Source: Bacteroides rodentium JCM 16496 | GTDB taxonomy: Bacteria > Bacteroidota > Bacteroidia > Bacteroidales > Bacteroidaceae | NCBI RefSeq assembly: GCF_000614125.1 | Contig: NZ_BAKJ01000010.1 | Location: 52,089 to 116,088 of the forward strand | Direction of reading: 5' to 3' | Length of the DNA: 64,000 bases | Part shown: positions 50,201 through 59,366 of the stretch, in pieces | Position numbering within the stretch: position 1 is the stretch's first letter | How the letters are laid out: each line of letters begins with the position of its first letter | The notes under the pieces: model-generated | Told to the model about the DNA's origin: nothing | The model's input: the letters and a program-made list of their open reading frames with translations, nothing else | Databases searched by the model: none | Translations under genes and position numbers: made by a program

Positions 50201-51176
50201 TAATCCACACAACTCCGGATTCATCCACACAAATATCGGATACCGTATTACCACTCAAGCTTTTGTCATCATCCCCGTTATTCATATAATGGTTCAAAAG
50301 TTCTCCGGTAGCGACATCCATACAAAAAACACCTGCACCATCGGCTCCCACCAGCAGCAAACCGTCCTTTGTCCTTGCAAACGAACGGATAGGTACATGA
50401 GGAATCCGGTCGTTCAAGGGATGTATCTGCCCGTCGGGACCGTCAAGCACAAATACACCGTTTGAAAAGGTACCGATGAACAGCTTCGCTCCGAAGACAT
50501 AGAGCGATTCCACATGCATCTCTGTATGCAGGTCAACCGGCCTCGTCTCAAAAGACGAAGAACCTGCCGCTCCTGCCTTCGTCAGCCGGAAGACACCTTT
50601 GTCGGTGCCTGCAAAAAACACTTCATCTCCCATTTGGACCATGCAACGGACAGATTGCCCCTTCAATCCGGCAAAAGACAGCCCTGCACTTTCTTCCCAA
50701 GAATAAAGCCCCTTCGACATACACAACCACAAACGGTTTTCGTCATCAAACAGAATATTATGCAATACCGGAGAAGGCAGGTAATCGGCCAAATCCACAC
50801 GCAATTGGAAAGAGTCTGTCAGTTTGTTGTATGCATAGATTTTTCCATTCTTCAATGCAACCCAGACAATACCCTCCTTATCACACATCATGGTAGTGGA
50901 AGACTGGATATTGTCCCTGGAATCAACCATTCCGTCCAGCTTGTAATGTTTGATTTCATTCCCGTCATAACGATCTATCCCGACATGAGTATACACCCAG
51001 ACAAATCCGGCTGAATCCTTGTTTATCTGGAATACTTGCCGGCTGCCCAATCCCTCCTTGATACCCAAGGTGCGGAATGAACCGGCAAACAAGTCAGCGG
51101 ACAAAAAAACGGACATCCATAACAGCAGAAATGTACATGCAACGGATTTATATGGAAACGGATATGGAGCAGACAT
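47245..51176 (-). CDS. Hybrid two-component system regulator (HTCS), one-base frame break
   Basis: HTCS proteins combine sensor kinase and response regulator. With one base restored at 50023-50024 the gene encodes about 1310 residues: signal peptide, a 14-bladed type double propeller sensor (to about 690), Y_Y_Y domain, transmembrane helix near 775-798, HisKA with IAHDIRTP (phospho-His near 819), HATPase (NNLLSNALKY), a receiver with IISDIVMP (phospho-Asp near 1107) and a C-terminal AraC-type HTH. It senses an oligosaccharide in the periplasm. It lies directly upstream of the ROK-nagB-MFS-GH18 operon, its likely target. Confidence 0.92.
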
Positions 51177-51183
51177 AGGTCAT

Positions 51184-51211
51184 ATATTGTTTTTCGGATG
51201 CAATATTACGC
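51184..51211 (-). promoter_or_regulatory. Shared 28-bp element, copy 2 (before HTCS gene)
   Basis: ATATTGT-N10-CAATATTACGC on the plus strand, identical at all fixed positions to copy 1 at 47134-47161. It is 8 bases before the HTCS ATG, and may suggest autoregulation or a shared promoter. Confidence 0.55.
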
Positions 51212-51262
51212 ATAAATATAAAAAAACGGTCGAAAAACTATCCGAATAGGTTCGATTTCTAT

Positions 51263-51270
51263 TACTTTTG
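51263..51270 (+). promoter_or_regulatory. -7 element of the receiver/ATP-grasp gene
   Basis: TACTTTTG matches TAnnTTTG and lies 31 bases before the ATG at 51301. The -33 box is not recognisable. Confidence 0.4.
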
Positions 51271-51300
51271 CCTTCCGAAACCAACAAATCATGAGAAGCC

Positions 51301-54269
51301 ATGCTCAGTAAGTTCAAATTAAACCAGCTCTATTTCAAGGACACACAGTTTGCCAACCTCATGACACGGCGCATTTTCAACGTCCTTCTGATAGCCAATC
51401 CTTACGATGCCTTCATGCTGGAAGATGACGGCCGCATCGACGAAAAGATATTCAACGAATACACTTCGCTTTCCTTGCGCTACCCTCCCCGTTTCACGCA
51501 GGTTTCCACTTGCGAAGAAGCACTGACACAACTGTCCTCCATCTCTTTCGACCTCATCATCTGCATGCCGGGTACGGGAGACAACGACAGCTTCGACGTG
51601 GCACGATACATCAAAAGCCTATATGAGCAGATTCCGATGGTGATACTTACCCCTTTCAGCCACGGCATCACCAAGCGCATTGCCAATGAAGACCTCAGTC
51701 CCTTTGAGTATGTGTTCTGCTGGCTGGGAAACACCGACTTGCTGGTTTCCATCATCAAGCTGATAGAGGACAAGATGAACCTGGAGCACGACGTCAACGA
51801 AGTAGGTGTGCAGCTCATCCTGCTGGTGGAAGACGGCATCCGCTTTTACTCCTCCATCCTGCCCAATCTGTATAAATTCGTATTGAAGCAGAGCCAGGAA
51901 TTCTCTACCGAAGCACTGAATGCCCACCAACGCACGCTGCGCATGAGGGGACGTCCCAAGATTGTACTGGCACGTACCTATGAAGAAGCCTTCGGCATCT
52001 ACCTGAAATATAAGAATAATATATTAGGTGTCATCACCGACGTGCGCTTCCCCCGCGTAGAACGGGGCGAGAAAGACGGACTGGCCGGTATCAAGCTCTG
52101 TGCCGCCATCCGCAAGGAAGACCCGTTTGTGCCCCTTATCATACAGTCCAGCGAATCGGACAACGTAGCGTATGCAACCAAATACGATGCCGCCTTCATC
52201 GACAAGAATTCCAAAAAGATGGATGTGGACCTGCGCCGCATCGTATCAGACAATTTCGGCTTCGGCGACTTCATCTTCCGCAACCCGGACACGCTGGAAG
52301 AGATTGCCCGCGTAAAGAACCTCAAAGAGCTGCAGAACATTCTTTTTGCCGTTCCGGCAGAATCGTTCCTTTACCACATCAGCCGCAACCACGTCAGCCG
52401 CTGGCTCTACTCGCGTGCCATGTTCCCCGTGGCAGAGTTCCTGAAGCCCATCACCTGGAACAGCCTGCAAGACGTGGATGCCCACCGCAGAATCATCTTC
52501 GAGGCTATCGTGAAATACCGTAAGATGAAAAACCAGGGAGTGGTGGCAGTCTTCAGGCGCGACCGCTTCGACCGATACTCCAACTTTGCCCGTATTGGCG
52601 ACGGTTCGCTGGGAGGCAAGGGGCGCGGACTGGCTTTCATCGACAATCTGGTGAAGCATCATCCTGAGTTCGAAGAGTTTGAGAATGCCCGTGTCGCCAT
52701 CCCCAAGACCATCGTGCTCTGCACCGATGTGTTCGATGAGTTTATGGATACCAACAATCTGTATCAGATAGCCTTGTCCGATGCCGACGATGACGTCATC
52801 CTGCGCTACTTCCTCAAAGCCAAGCTGCCCGACCGCCTGGTGGAAGACTTCTTCACCTTCTTCGACGTGGTGAAGTCGCCCCTTGCCATCCGTTCGTCCT
52901 CGTTGTTGGAAGACTCGCACTACCAGCCCTTCGCCGGTATCTACAACACCTATATGATTCCCTATCTGGACGACAAGTACGAGATGCTGCGCATGCTGAG
53001 CGATGCATCAAGGGAGTATATGCTTCGGTCTACTTCCGCGACTCGAAGGCCTACATGCAGGCAACGAGCAACGTTATCGACCAGGAAAAGATGGCTGTCA
53101 TCCTGCAAGAGGTAGTGGGCAACCAGTATGGTGACCGCTACTACCCCAGCATGTCCGGCGTGGCGCGTTCGCTCAACTACTACCCCATCGACGACGAGAA
53201 AGCGGAAGAAGGTATCGTCAACCTGGCACTCGGCTTGGGCAAATATATTGTGGATGGCGGCATGACGCTCCGCTTCTCGCCCTATCACCCCAACCAGGTG
53301 CTGCAAACCAGCGAAATGGAGATTGCCCTCAAAGAGACCCAGACCCGCTTCTACGCCCTCGACCTGCGCAATGCCGGTCACGATTTCTCCATCGACGACG
53401 GCTTCAACCTGCTGAAACTGCACGTCAAAGAAGCGGAAAAGGACGGAGCACTGAACTACATAGCCTCCACCTACGACCCTTACGACCAGATTATCCGCGA
53501 CGGGCTTTATCCCGGCGGACGCAAAGTCATCACCTTTGCCAACATCCTGCAACACGACGTATTCCCCCTGCCACGCATCCTGCAACTGGCTTTGAAATAC
53601 GGAGAGCAGGAGATGCGCCGTCCCGTAGAGATAGAGTTTGCCGCCACCATGAGCCGCGAGAAGGACAAGACCGGCACCTTCTACCTGCTGCAAATCCGCC
53701 CGATAGTCGACACCAAGGAGATGCTGGATGAAGACCTTACCGCCATTCCAGACAACCAGGTACTGCTCCGTTCCAACAACTCATTGGGACATGGCATCAT
53801 GAACGAGATACATGACATTATCTATGTGAAGACAGACGACTATAGTGCCTCCCACAACCAGGAGATTGCCTGGGAGATAGAGAAGCTGAACCAGCAGTTC
53901 CTGGACGAAGGCCGTAACTATGTCCTCGTAGGTCCCGGACGCTGGGGTAGCAGTGACACCTGGCTCGGCATCCCCGTGAAGTGGCCGCACATCAGCGCCG
54001 CCCGCGTGATAGTGGAAGCCGGACTGACCAACTACCGGGTAGACCCCAGCCAGGGAACCCACTTCTTCCAGAACCTGACCTCCTTTGGAGTGGGATACTT
54101 TACCATCAACGCCTTTATGAATGACGGCGTATACAACCAGGAATTCCTGAATGCACAGCCTGCCGTACACGAGACGAAGTACCTGCGGCATGTACATTTC
54201 CGCCAGCCGATGGTGGTAAAGATGGATGGCAAGAAAAAACTGGGAGTGGTGCTGATGCCCGAAGAATAA
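51301..54269 (+). CDS. Receiver-like/PEP-pyruvate-binding (ATP-grasp) protein, one-base frame break
   Basis: One base lost near 53006 (GATGCATC for GATGCCATC) splits an 989-residue protein. It has two N-terminal receiver-like domains (about 25-160, then 170-320 with ITDVRFPRVERGEKDG) and an ATP-grasp domain like that of PEP synthase (SLGGKGRGLAFIDNL; SPLAIRSSSLLEDS..PFAGIYNT near 540). A C-terminal extension with VGPGRWGSSDTWLGIPVKW follows. It lacks the phospho-His swivelling domain (TSGGxTxH) needed for PEP synthesis, so the annotation PEP synthase would be misleading. The role is unknown; a phosphotransfer-based sensor or kinase is possible. Confidence 0.78.
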
Positions 54270-54270
54270 A

Positions 54271-55341
54271 TCAGTCCGTCAGCCGGTGCAGCACAATCAT
54301 CACCACCTCTGCGGGGGCAAACATGCGGATGGCCTTCTGCGAAGTGCCGATACCGTTGGTGACAATCATCGGGATGTTCTTTGAATTGTACTTCAGCCCG
54401 GAGAGGAACCGCTGCCCGTAGTGCGAGGGGACTATCGGCGCATAAAGCCCGAACAGCGTCACCTGCCCGCCATGCGTGTGTCCGGCCAGGATGAGGTCGG
54501 AGTTTGTCACCGGGACGTCCTCGGCATAGTCCGGCGTATGCGTCAGCAGGATTACAAAATCGTCGGGCGAAAGGCCGAGTGTGGGCGATGTGCCGTTCTT
54601 GGCCAAGTCAAAAGGATTGCGCACGCCCGCCACAAGAATCCGCTCGCCGCCACGCCGCAGGGTGTCCACCTTATGCTCCAGCAGATGCATGCCATAATGC
54701 CTCATCTCGCGCACGATGTCGTCATAGCAAGCCTCGTAGTCATTGTTGCCAAGCACGGCATAGGTACCCAATGGCGTCTTCACTTGCGCCAGGGCAGCCA
54801 TGACGGGCGGCACGTACCGGCAGCCTTCGTGAAAGTCGCCGCCAATCAGCAGCACGTCGGCCTTCTGGTCTATGAGCAGGCGGACCAAGTCCTTCAATCC
54901 CTCCTCCTTCAGCAGGCTTTTGTAGTGCAGGTCGGAGACAAAGGCGATGCGGAAGCCCTCGAAGGCGGCAGGCACGTCGCGATGCGTGAAGTCGTACGTC
55001 TTAATGCGGCTGACGCCCTTATAGGCCGAGCCTACGTGGGTGGTTTTCGATGTGATTCTTGTGCCCCGCTGCACAATTGCCTTTTGCACCGGTGCCGTTT
55101 TCTTTATCTGCTGTTTCTTTGCCCTGCCCTTCGCCGGCTGGCGACGGACATTACGCAAATCAGACTGGTCAAAGGTGAACATCGGCGAAAGGCGGGCAGG
55201 CAACCCGATAGTATCGCCAAGCTGCGTGCTGCCTGCCTGCATGACTGGCTGCGGCAACGACACGGTAATCATCCGCTTGGAACGGCAGGAAGACAAGAGC
55301 AGCAGAGAAAGAATGGATATGTAGACTAACTTCTTCATCAT
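54271..55341 (-). CDS. Calcineurin-like metallophosphoesterase, lipoprotein
   Basis: The 356-residue protein has a lipobox (LSSC near residue 18), a variable basic linker rich in Lys and Arg, and a C-terminal YkuE-like metallophosphoesterase domain. Metal-site motifs appear in order: SDLHYK, GGDFHEG, GNNDYE, THTPD and GHTHGG. Related enzymes act on periplasmic phospholipid or UDP-linked substrates, but this one's substrate is unknown. It ends 2 bases after the convergent neighbour. A minus-strand TATATTTG at 55351-55358 is very close to the ATG, which could mean a very short leader. Confidence 0.85.
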   Translation of the reverse strand: MMKKLVYISILSLLLLSSCRSKRMITVSLPQPVMQAGSTQLGDTIGLPARLSPMFTFDQSDLRNVRRQPAKGRAKKQQIKKTAPVQKAIVQRGTRITSKTTHVGSAYKGVSRIKTYDFTHRDVPAAFEGFRIAFVSDLHYKSLLKEEGLKDLVRLLIDQKADVLLIGGDFHEGCRYVPPVMAALAQVKTPLGTYAVLGNNDYEACYDDIVREMRHYGMHLLEHKVDTLRRGGERILVAGVRNPFDLAKNGTSPTLGLSPDDFVILLTHTPDYAEDVPVTNSDLILAGHTHGGQVTLFGLYAPIVPSHYGQRFLSGLKYNSKNIPMIVTNGIGTSQKAIRMFAPAEVVMIVLHRLTD

Positions 55342-55369
55342 AAGTGGGTGCAAATATAGGGATTTTCAG

Positions 55370-55377
55370 TATTTTTG
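55370..55377 (+). promoter_or_regulatory. -7 element of menA
   Basis: TATTTTTG matches TAnnTTTG, 32 bases before the menA ATG. No -33 box is evident. Confidence 0.4.
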
Positions 55378-55408
55378 CTGACAGATGCCGAACTAAATTG
55401 GAACTACG

Positions 55409-56317
55409 ATGAACGAGATTAAACAGAATTCACCCTACGCATGGTTTCTCGCCGCCCGCCCCAAGACGCTGACGGGAGCCATCATCCCGGTATTGCTGGG
55501 CAGTGCCCTTGCCTTCAGCGACGGACAGTTCAAGACCGCACCCGCCCTGCTGTGCGCCCTCTTTGCCTGCGGCATGCAGATTGCCGCCAACTTTATCAAC
55601 GACCTTTTCGACTTTCAGAAGGGAACCGACCGACAAGACCGGCTGGGGCCGCAACGCGCCTGCGCCGAAGGCTGGATTACGCCGGCCGCCATGAAAACCG
55701 GCATCGGCATCGCACTGACGCTGTCGTGCCTGGCAGGGCTGGCAGTGCTGTTCACCGTCTGGGGGCAGCTGCCCCACGGAGGCTGGGAGCTGGTGGTGCT
55801 GGGCGTGGTGTGCATACTGTTTGCTTTCCTCTACACCACACTGCTCTCCTATCGGGGCTGGGGCGACGTACTGGTGCTGGTGTTCTTCGGCTTCGTGCCC
55901 GTATGCGGCACCTACTACGTGCAGGCCTATACGCTGAATATGGATGTGGTGGTGCTGTCGCTCGTCAGCGGCCTCGCCATAGACACCTTGCTGATGGTGA
56001 ACAACTATCGCGACCGCGAGCAGGATGCCGTGAGCGGCAAGTGTACGCTGGTGGTGCGCTACGGCAAGAAGTTCGGTGAGAATATGTATCTGGCACTGGG
56101 CATCGCCGCCGTGCTGCTCTGCTTCTGGTTTGTCTACACGGGCAAGCTGACTCCGCTGGAATTTATCTGGGCTCCCTGCGTCTACCTCTACATGCACGCG
56201 CTGACGTGGCGCAAGATGGTACAGATAGGCAGCGGTAAAAAGCTGAACAGCATACTGGGCGAGACGTCGCGCAATATGCTGTTCTTAGGATTGCTGTTAG
56301 CGGTGGCGCTGAATTAA
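55409..56317 (+). CDS. menA: 1,4-Dihydroxy-2-naphthoate polyprenyltransferase
   Basis: MenA attaches the polyprenyl tail to DHNA to give demethylmenaquinone in the inner membrane. The 302-residue protein of the UbiA family has about eight hydrophobic segments. It has both Asp-rich prenyl-diphosphate motifs, NDLFDFQKGTD near residue 69 and NNYRDREQDAVSGK near residue 200. Bacteroides uses menaquinone in fumarate respiration, so the gene should be important. It overlaps the convergent rfbB gene by 4 bases. Confidence 0.93.
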   Translation: MNEIKQNSPYAWFLAARPKTLTGAIIPVLLGSALAFSDGQFKTAPALLCALFACGMQIAANFINDLFDFQKGTDRQDRLGPQRACAEGWITPAAMKTGIGIALTLSCLAGLAVLFTVWGQLPHGGWELVVLGVVCILFAFLYTTLLSYRGWGDVLVLVFFGFVPVCGTYYVQAYTLNMDVVVLSLVSGLAIDTLLMVNNYRDREQDAVSGKCTLVVRYGKKFGENMYLALGIAAVLLCFWFVYTGKLTPLEFIWAPCVYLYMHALTWRKMVQIGSGKKLNSILGETSRNMLFLGLLLAVALN

Positions 56318-57456
56318 CCCCTACCTCCATACATCTGTTCGTAATACTTCTGATAGTCGCCACTGGTCACTTCTTCCACCCACGACTGGTTGTTCAGGTA
56401 CCATTCAATGGTCTTGACGATACCGACTTCGAACTTCGTCTCCGGATACCAGCCCAGGGCATTGGTAATCTTAGTGGGGTCAATGGCATAGCGCTGGTCG
56501 TGCCCCAAGCGGTCTTTGACGAAGGTGATAAGGTCTTCGTTTATCCAGCTGACGTCAATCGTGCCGTCGGCGGCCTTTACTTGTTTCTTCAGCACTGCGC
56601 GGTAACGGGGTTCTTCCTCCATCAAGCGGCGGACGGTGGCAATGGTCAGCTTCACGATTTCAAGATTGGTCTTTTCGTTGTGACCGCCTACGTTGTAGAC
56701 TTCGCCTTCCACACCCTCGCGGACAACCAGGTCGATGGCCTTGCAGTGGTCCTCCACGTAGAGCCAGTCGCGCACGTTGCTGCCGTCACCATAGACGGGG
56801 AGGTTCTTGCCTTCGAGAATATTCTTGATGATAAGCGGAATCAGCTTTTCGGGGAAGTGATAAGGACCGTAGTTGTTGGAACAACGGGTGATGGTGACGG
56901 GCATCTTATAGGTGTCGTGATAGGCCATCACTACCATATCGGCACTCGTCTTGCTGGCACTGTAAGGGCTGTGCGGGCAGAGCGGGGTTTGCTCCGTGAA
57001 GTAGCCTTCGGCACCAAGCGAGCCGTAAACTTCGTCGGTAGACACTTGGTGGTAGCGGACGCCTTTGCGCCAAGTGGGATAACCGGACTCGTCCTTGCCC
57101 GTGACCCAGGCACGGCGGGCGGCGTCAAGCAGGTTTTGTGTGCCCAGGATGTTGGTCATCAGGAAGAGCTGGGGATTCTCTATACTACGGTCTACGTGGC
57201 TCTCGGCAGCAAAGTTCACTACGTAATCGAATTTATACTTGGCAAACAGTTCGTCGGCAAGCACGCGGTCGCAGATGTCACCTTTTACAAAGAAGCAACG
57301 TTCGTCGTCAATGTCATTGGCAATGGTGCCCAGATTGCCTGCGTAGGTCAGGGCATCCAGTATCACCACTTTAATATCATTATGTTTTGCCAGGATGTAT
57401 TTAATATAGTTGGCGCCGATAAAACCGGCGGCACCGGTTACGAGATAAGTCTTCAT
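56314..57456 (-). CDS. rfbB: dTDP-glucose 4,6-dehydratase
   Basis: RfbB makes dTDP-4-keto-6-deoxyglucose, precursor of rhamnose and other deoxysugars of surface polysaccharides. The 380-residue short-chain dehydrogenase has the NAD motif TGAAGFIGANY, VNFAAESHVDRS, the catalytic STDEVYG and YSASKTSAD, and RCSNNYGPY. It follows rfbA on the minus strand after 87 AT-rich bases. Confidence 0.96.
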   Translation of the reverse strand: MKTYLVTGAAGFIGANYIKYILAKHNDIKVVILDALTYAGNLGTIANDIDDERCFFVKGDICDRVLADELFAKYKFDYVVNFAAESHVDRSIENPQLFLMTNILGTQNLLDAARRAWVTGKDESGYPTWRKGVRYHQVSTDEVYGSLGAEGYFTEQTPLCPHSPYSASKTSADMVVMAYHDTYKMPVTITRCSNNYGPYHFPEKLIPLIIKNILEGKNLPVYGDGSNVRDWLYVEDHCKAIDLVVREGVEGEVYNVGGHNEKTNLEIVKLTIATVRRLMEEEPRYRAVLKKQVKAADGTIDVSWINEDLITFVKDRLGHDQRYAIDPTKITNALGWYPETKFEVGIVKTIEWYLNNQSWVEEVTSGDYQKYYEQMYGGRG

Positions 57457-57543
57457 GAGAATTAAAAATTATAAATTAAAAATTAAAGTCAGCGGGCCTT
57501 TATAGGAGAACTATTCTCCTTCTCTTTTTGGGGAACAAAGAGT

Positions 57544-58416
57544 TCATCGCTTCGATTCCGCCAGTTCCATCAGGTATTTGCCATATTCGGTCTTGCCGAG
57601 CTGTTCGCCGAGGTGATAGAGTTGCTCTACATCTATCCAGCCCTTGCGCCAGGCAATCTCTTCGATACAGCTCACGCGGAAGCCTTGACGGTTCTGGATG
57701 GTGGCGACAAAATTGCTGGCCTCCAGCAGGCTGTCGCAGTTGCCGGTATCGAGCCAGGCAAAGCCACGGCCGAAGAGCTCCACTTTCAGCGTGCCCTCGT
57801 CCAGATAGAGACGGTTGAGGTCGGTAATTTCGTATTCGCCACGGGCAGAGGGCTTCAAGGAGGCGGCTTTCTCTGTCACGGTGGAGTCGTAGAAGTACAG
57901 TCCGGGGACGGCATAGTTGCTTTTAGGTTCTGCGGGTTTCTCTTCCAGCGAAATGGCTTTGCCGTTGGCATCAAACTCCACTACACCGTAGGCACGGGGG
58001 TCCTTGACGTAATAGCCGAAGATGCAGGCACCCTTGTCGATGGAAGCGGCACGCTTCAGCATGGCGGAGAAGCCTTGACCGTAGAACATGTTGTCGCCCA
58101 GGATGAGGCAGCCCGGCCCGCCGTCCAAGAACTCCGCACCCAGCACAAAGGCTTGTGCCAGTCCGTTGGGATTGTCTTGTATCTTATAGGAAAAGGACAT
58201 GCCGAGTTCTTCGCCGGTTCCCAGCAGCTCGCGGAACATGGGCAGGTCACGTGGAGTAGAGATGATAAGCACTTCGCGAATCCCCGCCAACATCAGTGTA
58301 GAGAGCGGGTAGTATATCATCGGCTTGTCGTAGACGGGCATTATCTGCTTGGAGATAGCCTTGGACAACGGATAGAGACGAGTGGCACTGCCACCTGCAA
58401 GAATAATTCCTTTCAT
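57544..58416 (-). CDS. rfbA: Glucose-1-phosphate thymidylyltransferase
   Basis: RfbA joins dTTP and glucose-1-phosphate to dTDP-glucose, the step before RfbB. The 290-residue protein has the nucleotidyltransferase signature [17 protein letters not shown], the substrate motifs [12 protein letters not shown] and [11 protein letters not shown], and family length. rfbC and rfbD are not in the window. It has its own promoter, immediately downstream of a 22-bp repeat array. Confidence 0.96.
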   Translation of the reverse strand: MKGIILAGGSATRLYPLSKAISKQIMPVYDKPMIYYPLSTLMLAGIREVLIISTPRDLPMFRELLGTGEELGMSFSYKIQDNPNGLAQAFVLGAEFLDGGPGCLILGDNMFYGQGFSAMLKRAASIDKGACIFGYYVKDPRAYGVVEFDANGKAISLEEKPAEPKSNYAVPGLYFYDSTVTEKAASLKPSARGEYEITDLNRLYLDEGTLKVELFGRGFAWLDTGNCDSLLEASNFVATIQNRQGFRVSCIEEIAWRKGWIDVEQLYHLGEQLGKTEYGKYLMELAESKR

Positions 58417-58504
58417 ATTTCAGTTCTTTTTCGGTGATACTTCAAAATGGAGAATAAAATAAGAAGGAGGACGATGCCCCACGGCTCTACTTGCTATTCG
58501 GGCA

Positions 58505-58535
58505 CAAAGATAATGGAAAAATCCGATTCGGCGAA
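58505..58535 (-). promoter_or_regulatory. rfbA promoter (TTCG-N19-TATCTTTG)
   Basis: On the minus strand TATCTTTG at 58505-58512 matches the -7 consensus, and TTCG at 58532-58535 may act as the -33 box. The array at 58560 begins 24 bases upstream of that box. Confidence 0.5.
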
Positions 58536-58559
58536 GGCTTGGTTTCATCTTTTTGCTTC

Positions 58560-58757
58560 ATTGCTTTACTTACCCCGGTACATTGTTTTGCTTACTTCAG
58601 TACATAACGACCGTCACCCCTTGATGAAACGGTCTTTACCGCAGCGTGTAACGACCTTTACCCCGGTGTGTAACGACCTTTACCTCGGTGTGTAACAGCC
58701 TTTACCTCGGTGTGTAACAACCTTTACATCATAGCGTAAACAATCGGTAAATACAAT
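58560..58757. repeat. 22-bp degenerate tandem array 2
   Basis: Nine units keep a 22-base phase, starting at 58560, 58582, 58604, 58626, 58648, 58670, 58692, 58714 and 58736. Central units read GTAACGACCTTTACCTCGGTGT with one to three changes; outer units are more diverged but keep TTAC at positions 11-14. Positions 1-4 GTAA and 11-14 TTAC form a dyad. The rest of the intergenic stretch, 58417-58504, holds only the rfbA leader. An 82-codon frame through it (58447-58695) is not convincing. Confidence 0.85.
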
Positions 58758-58783
58758 CCATTGGAAATAAACAAACTACATCA

Positions 58784-59275
58784 TCAACCAGCAAGTTCTA
58801 TCACCTCCAAATCTTTGAACGTTCCCCCGTCAATGGCAAAGCGTACCATCGTACGCACCTTATGGAAACCTTGAATGCCCGCAGCGCCCGGATTGATGTG
58901 GAGTACATCCAACGTCTTGTCATACTTCACCTTCAGTATATGCGAGTGCCCGCTGATGAACAGTTTTGGGGGACGCACCAGAATGCTGCCCTTGATGGAA
59001 GGGTCGTAGTTGCCGGGATAACCGCCGATATGCTTCATCAGCACCTCCGCCCCGTCCACCGTGAAACGGAGAATCTGCGGATAGAGCTGCCGTATCTCCT
59101 GCCCGTCAATATTGCCATACACGGCGCGGAAGGGACGGAAAGCCGCCAGCCTCTGTGCCACTTCCAGCGACCCGATGTCGCCGACGTGCCATATTTCATC
59201 ACATCCCTCAAAATATTGCAGGTACTTTTCATCCCAGTAGCCATGCGTATCCGATAATAAACCAACTTTTGTCAT
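58784..59275 (-). CDS. YfcE/MJ0936-type metallophosphoesterase
   Basis: The ATG at 59275 gives 163 residues; a longer reading from 59341 adds a non-homologous N-terminus and runs over the promoter. Motifs of the small phosphodiesterase family are in order: GLLSDTHGYWDE, VGDIGS, YGNIDGQE, KHIGG and ISGHSHILK. It should be a soluble, manganese-dependent phosphodiesterase; its natural substrate is unknown. It is divergent from ppk1. Confidence 0.85.
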   Translation of the reverse strand: MTKVGLLSDTHGYWDEKYLQYFEGCDEIWHVGDIGSLEVAQRLAAFRPFRAVYGNIDGQEIRQLYPQILRFTVDGAEVLMKHIGGYPGNYDPSIKGSILVRPPKLFISGHSHILKVKYDKTLDVLHINPGAAGIQGFHKVRTMVRFAIDGGTFKDLEVIELAG

Positions 59276-59281
59276 CTTTCC

Positions 59282-59313
59282 TTTGTTTATTAGGACAAAG
59301 GTAATTATATTTG
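59282..59313 (+). promoter_or_regulatory. ppk1 promoter (TTTG-N20-TATATTTG)
   Basis: TTTG at 59282-59285 and TATATTTG at 59306-59313 match the Bacteroides consensus exactly, with a 20-base spacer. A minus-strand -7 for the divergent gene (TACCTTTG, 59296-59303) overlaps it, so the two promoters may compete. Confidence 0.75.
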
Positions 59314-59330
59314 GGGAGAATACAATGTGG

Positions 59331-59353
59331 TAATGTGCCAATATGCCACATTA
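59331..59353. promoter_or_regulatory. Dyad in the ppk1 leader
   Basis: TAATGTG and CACATTA are 7-bp arms around a 9-base spacer. AATGTGG at 59324-59330 adds a third half-site. It lies just downstream of the predicted start of transcription, the place for a repressor operator. Confidence 0.45.
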
Positions 59354-59366
59354 ACACCTTAATACC

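Noticed and set aside
58447..58695. 82-codon frame running into the 22-bp array
   Set aside because: Overlaps the rfbA promoter and repeat units; a 22-bp period is not a multiple of three, so a coding repeat is unlikely.
59276..59341. Longer N-terminus of the YfcE-like protein (start at 59341)
   Set aside because: The additional 22 residues precede the family's start and cross the divergent promoter region; the ATG at 59275 fits the family.
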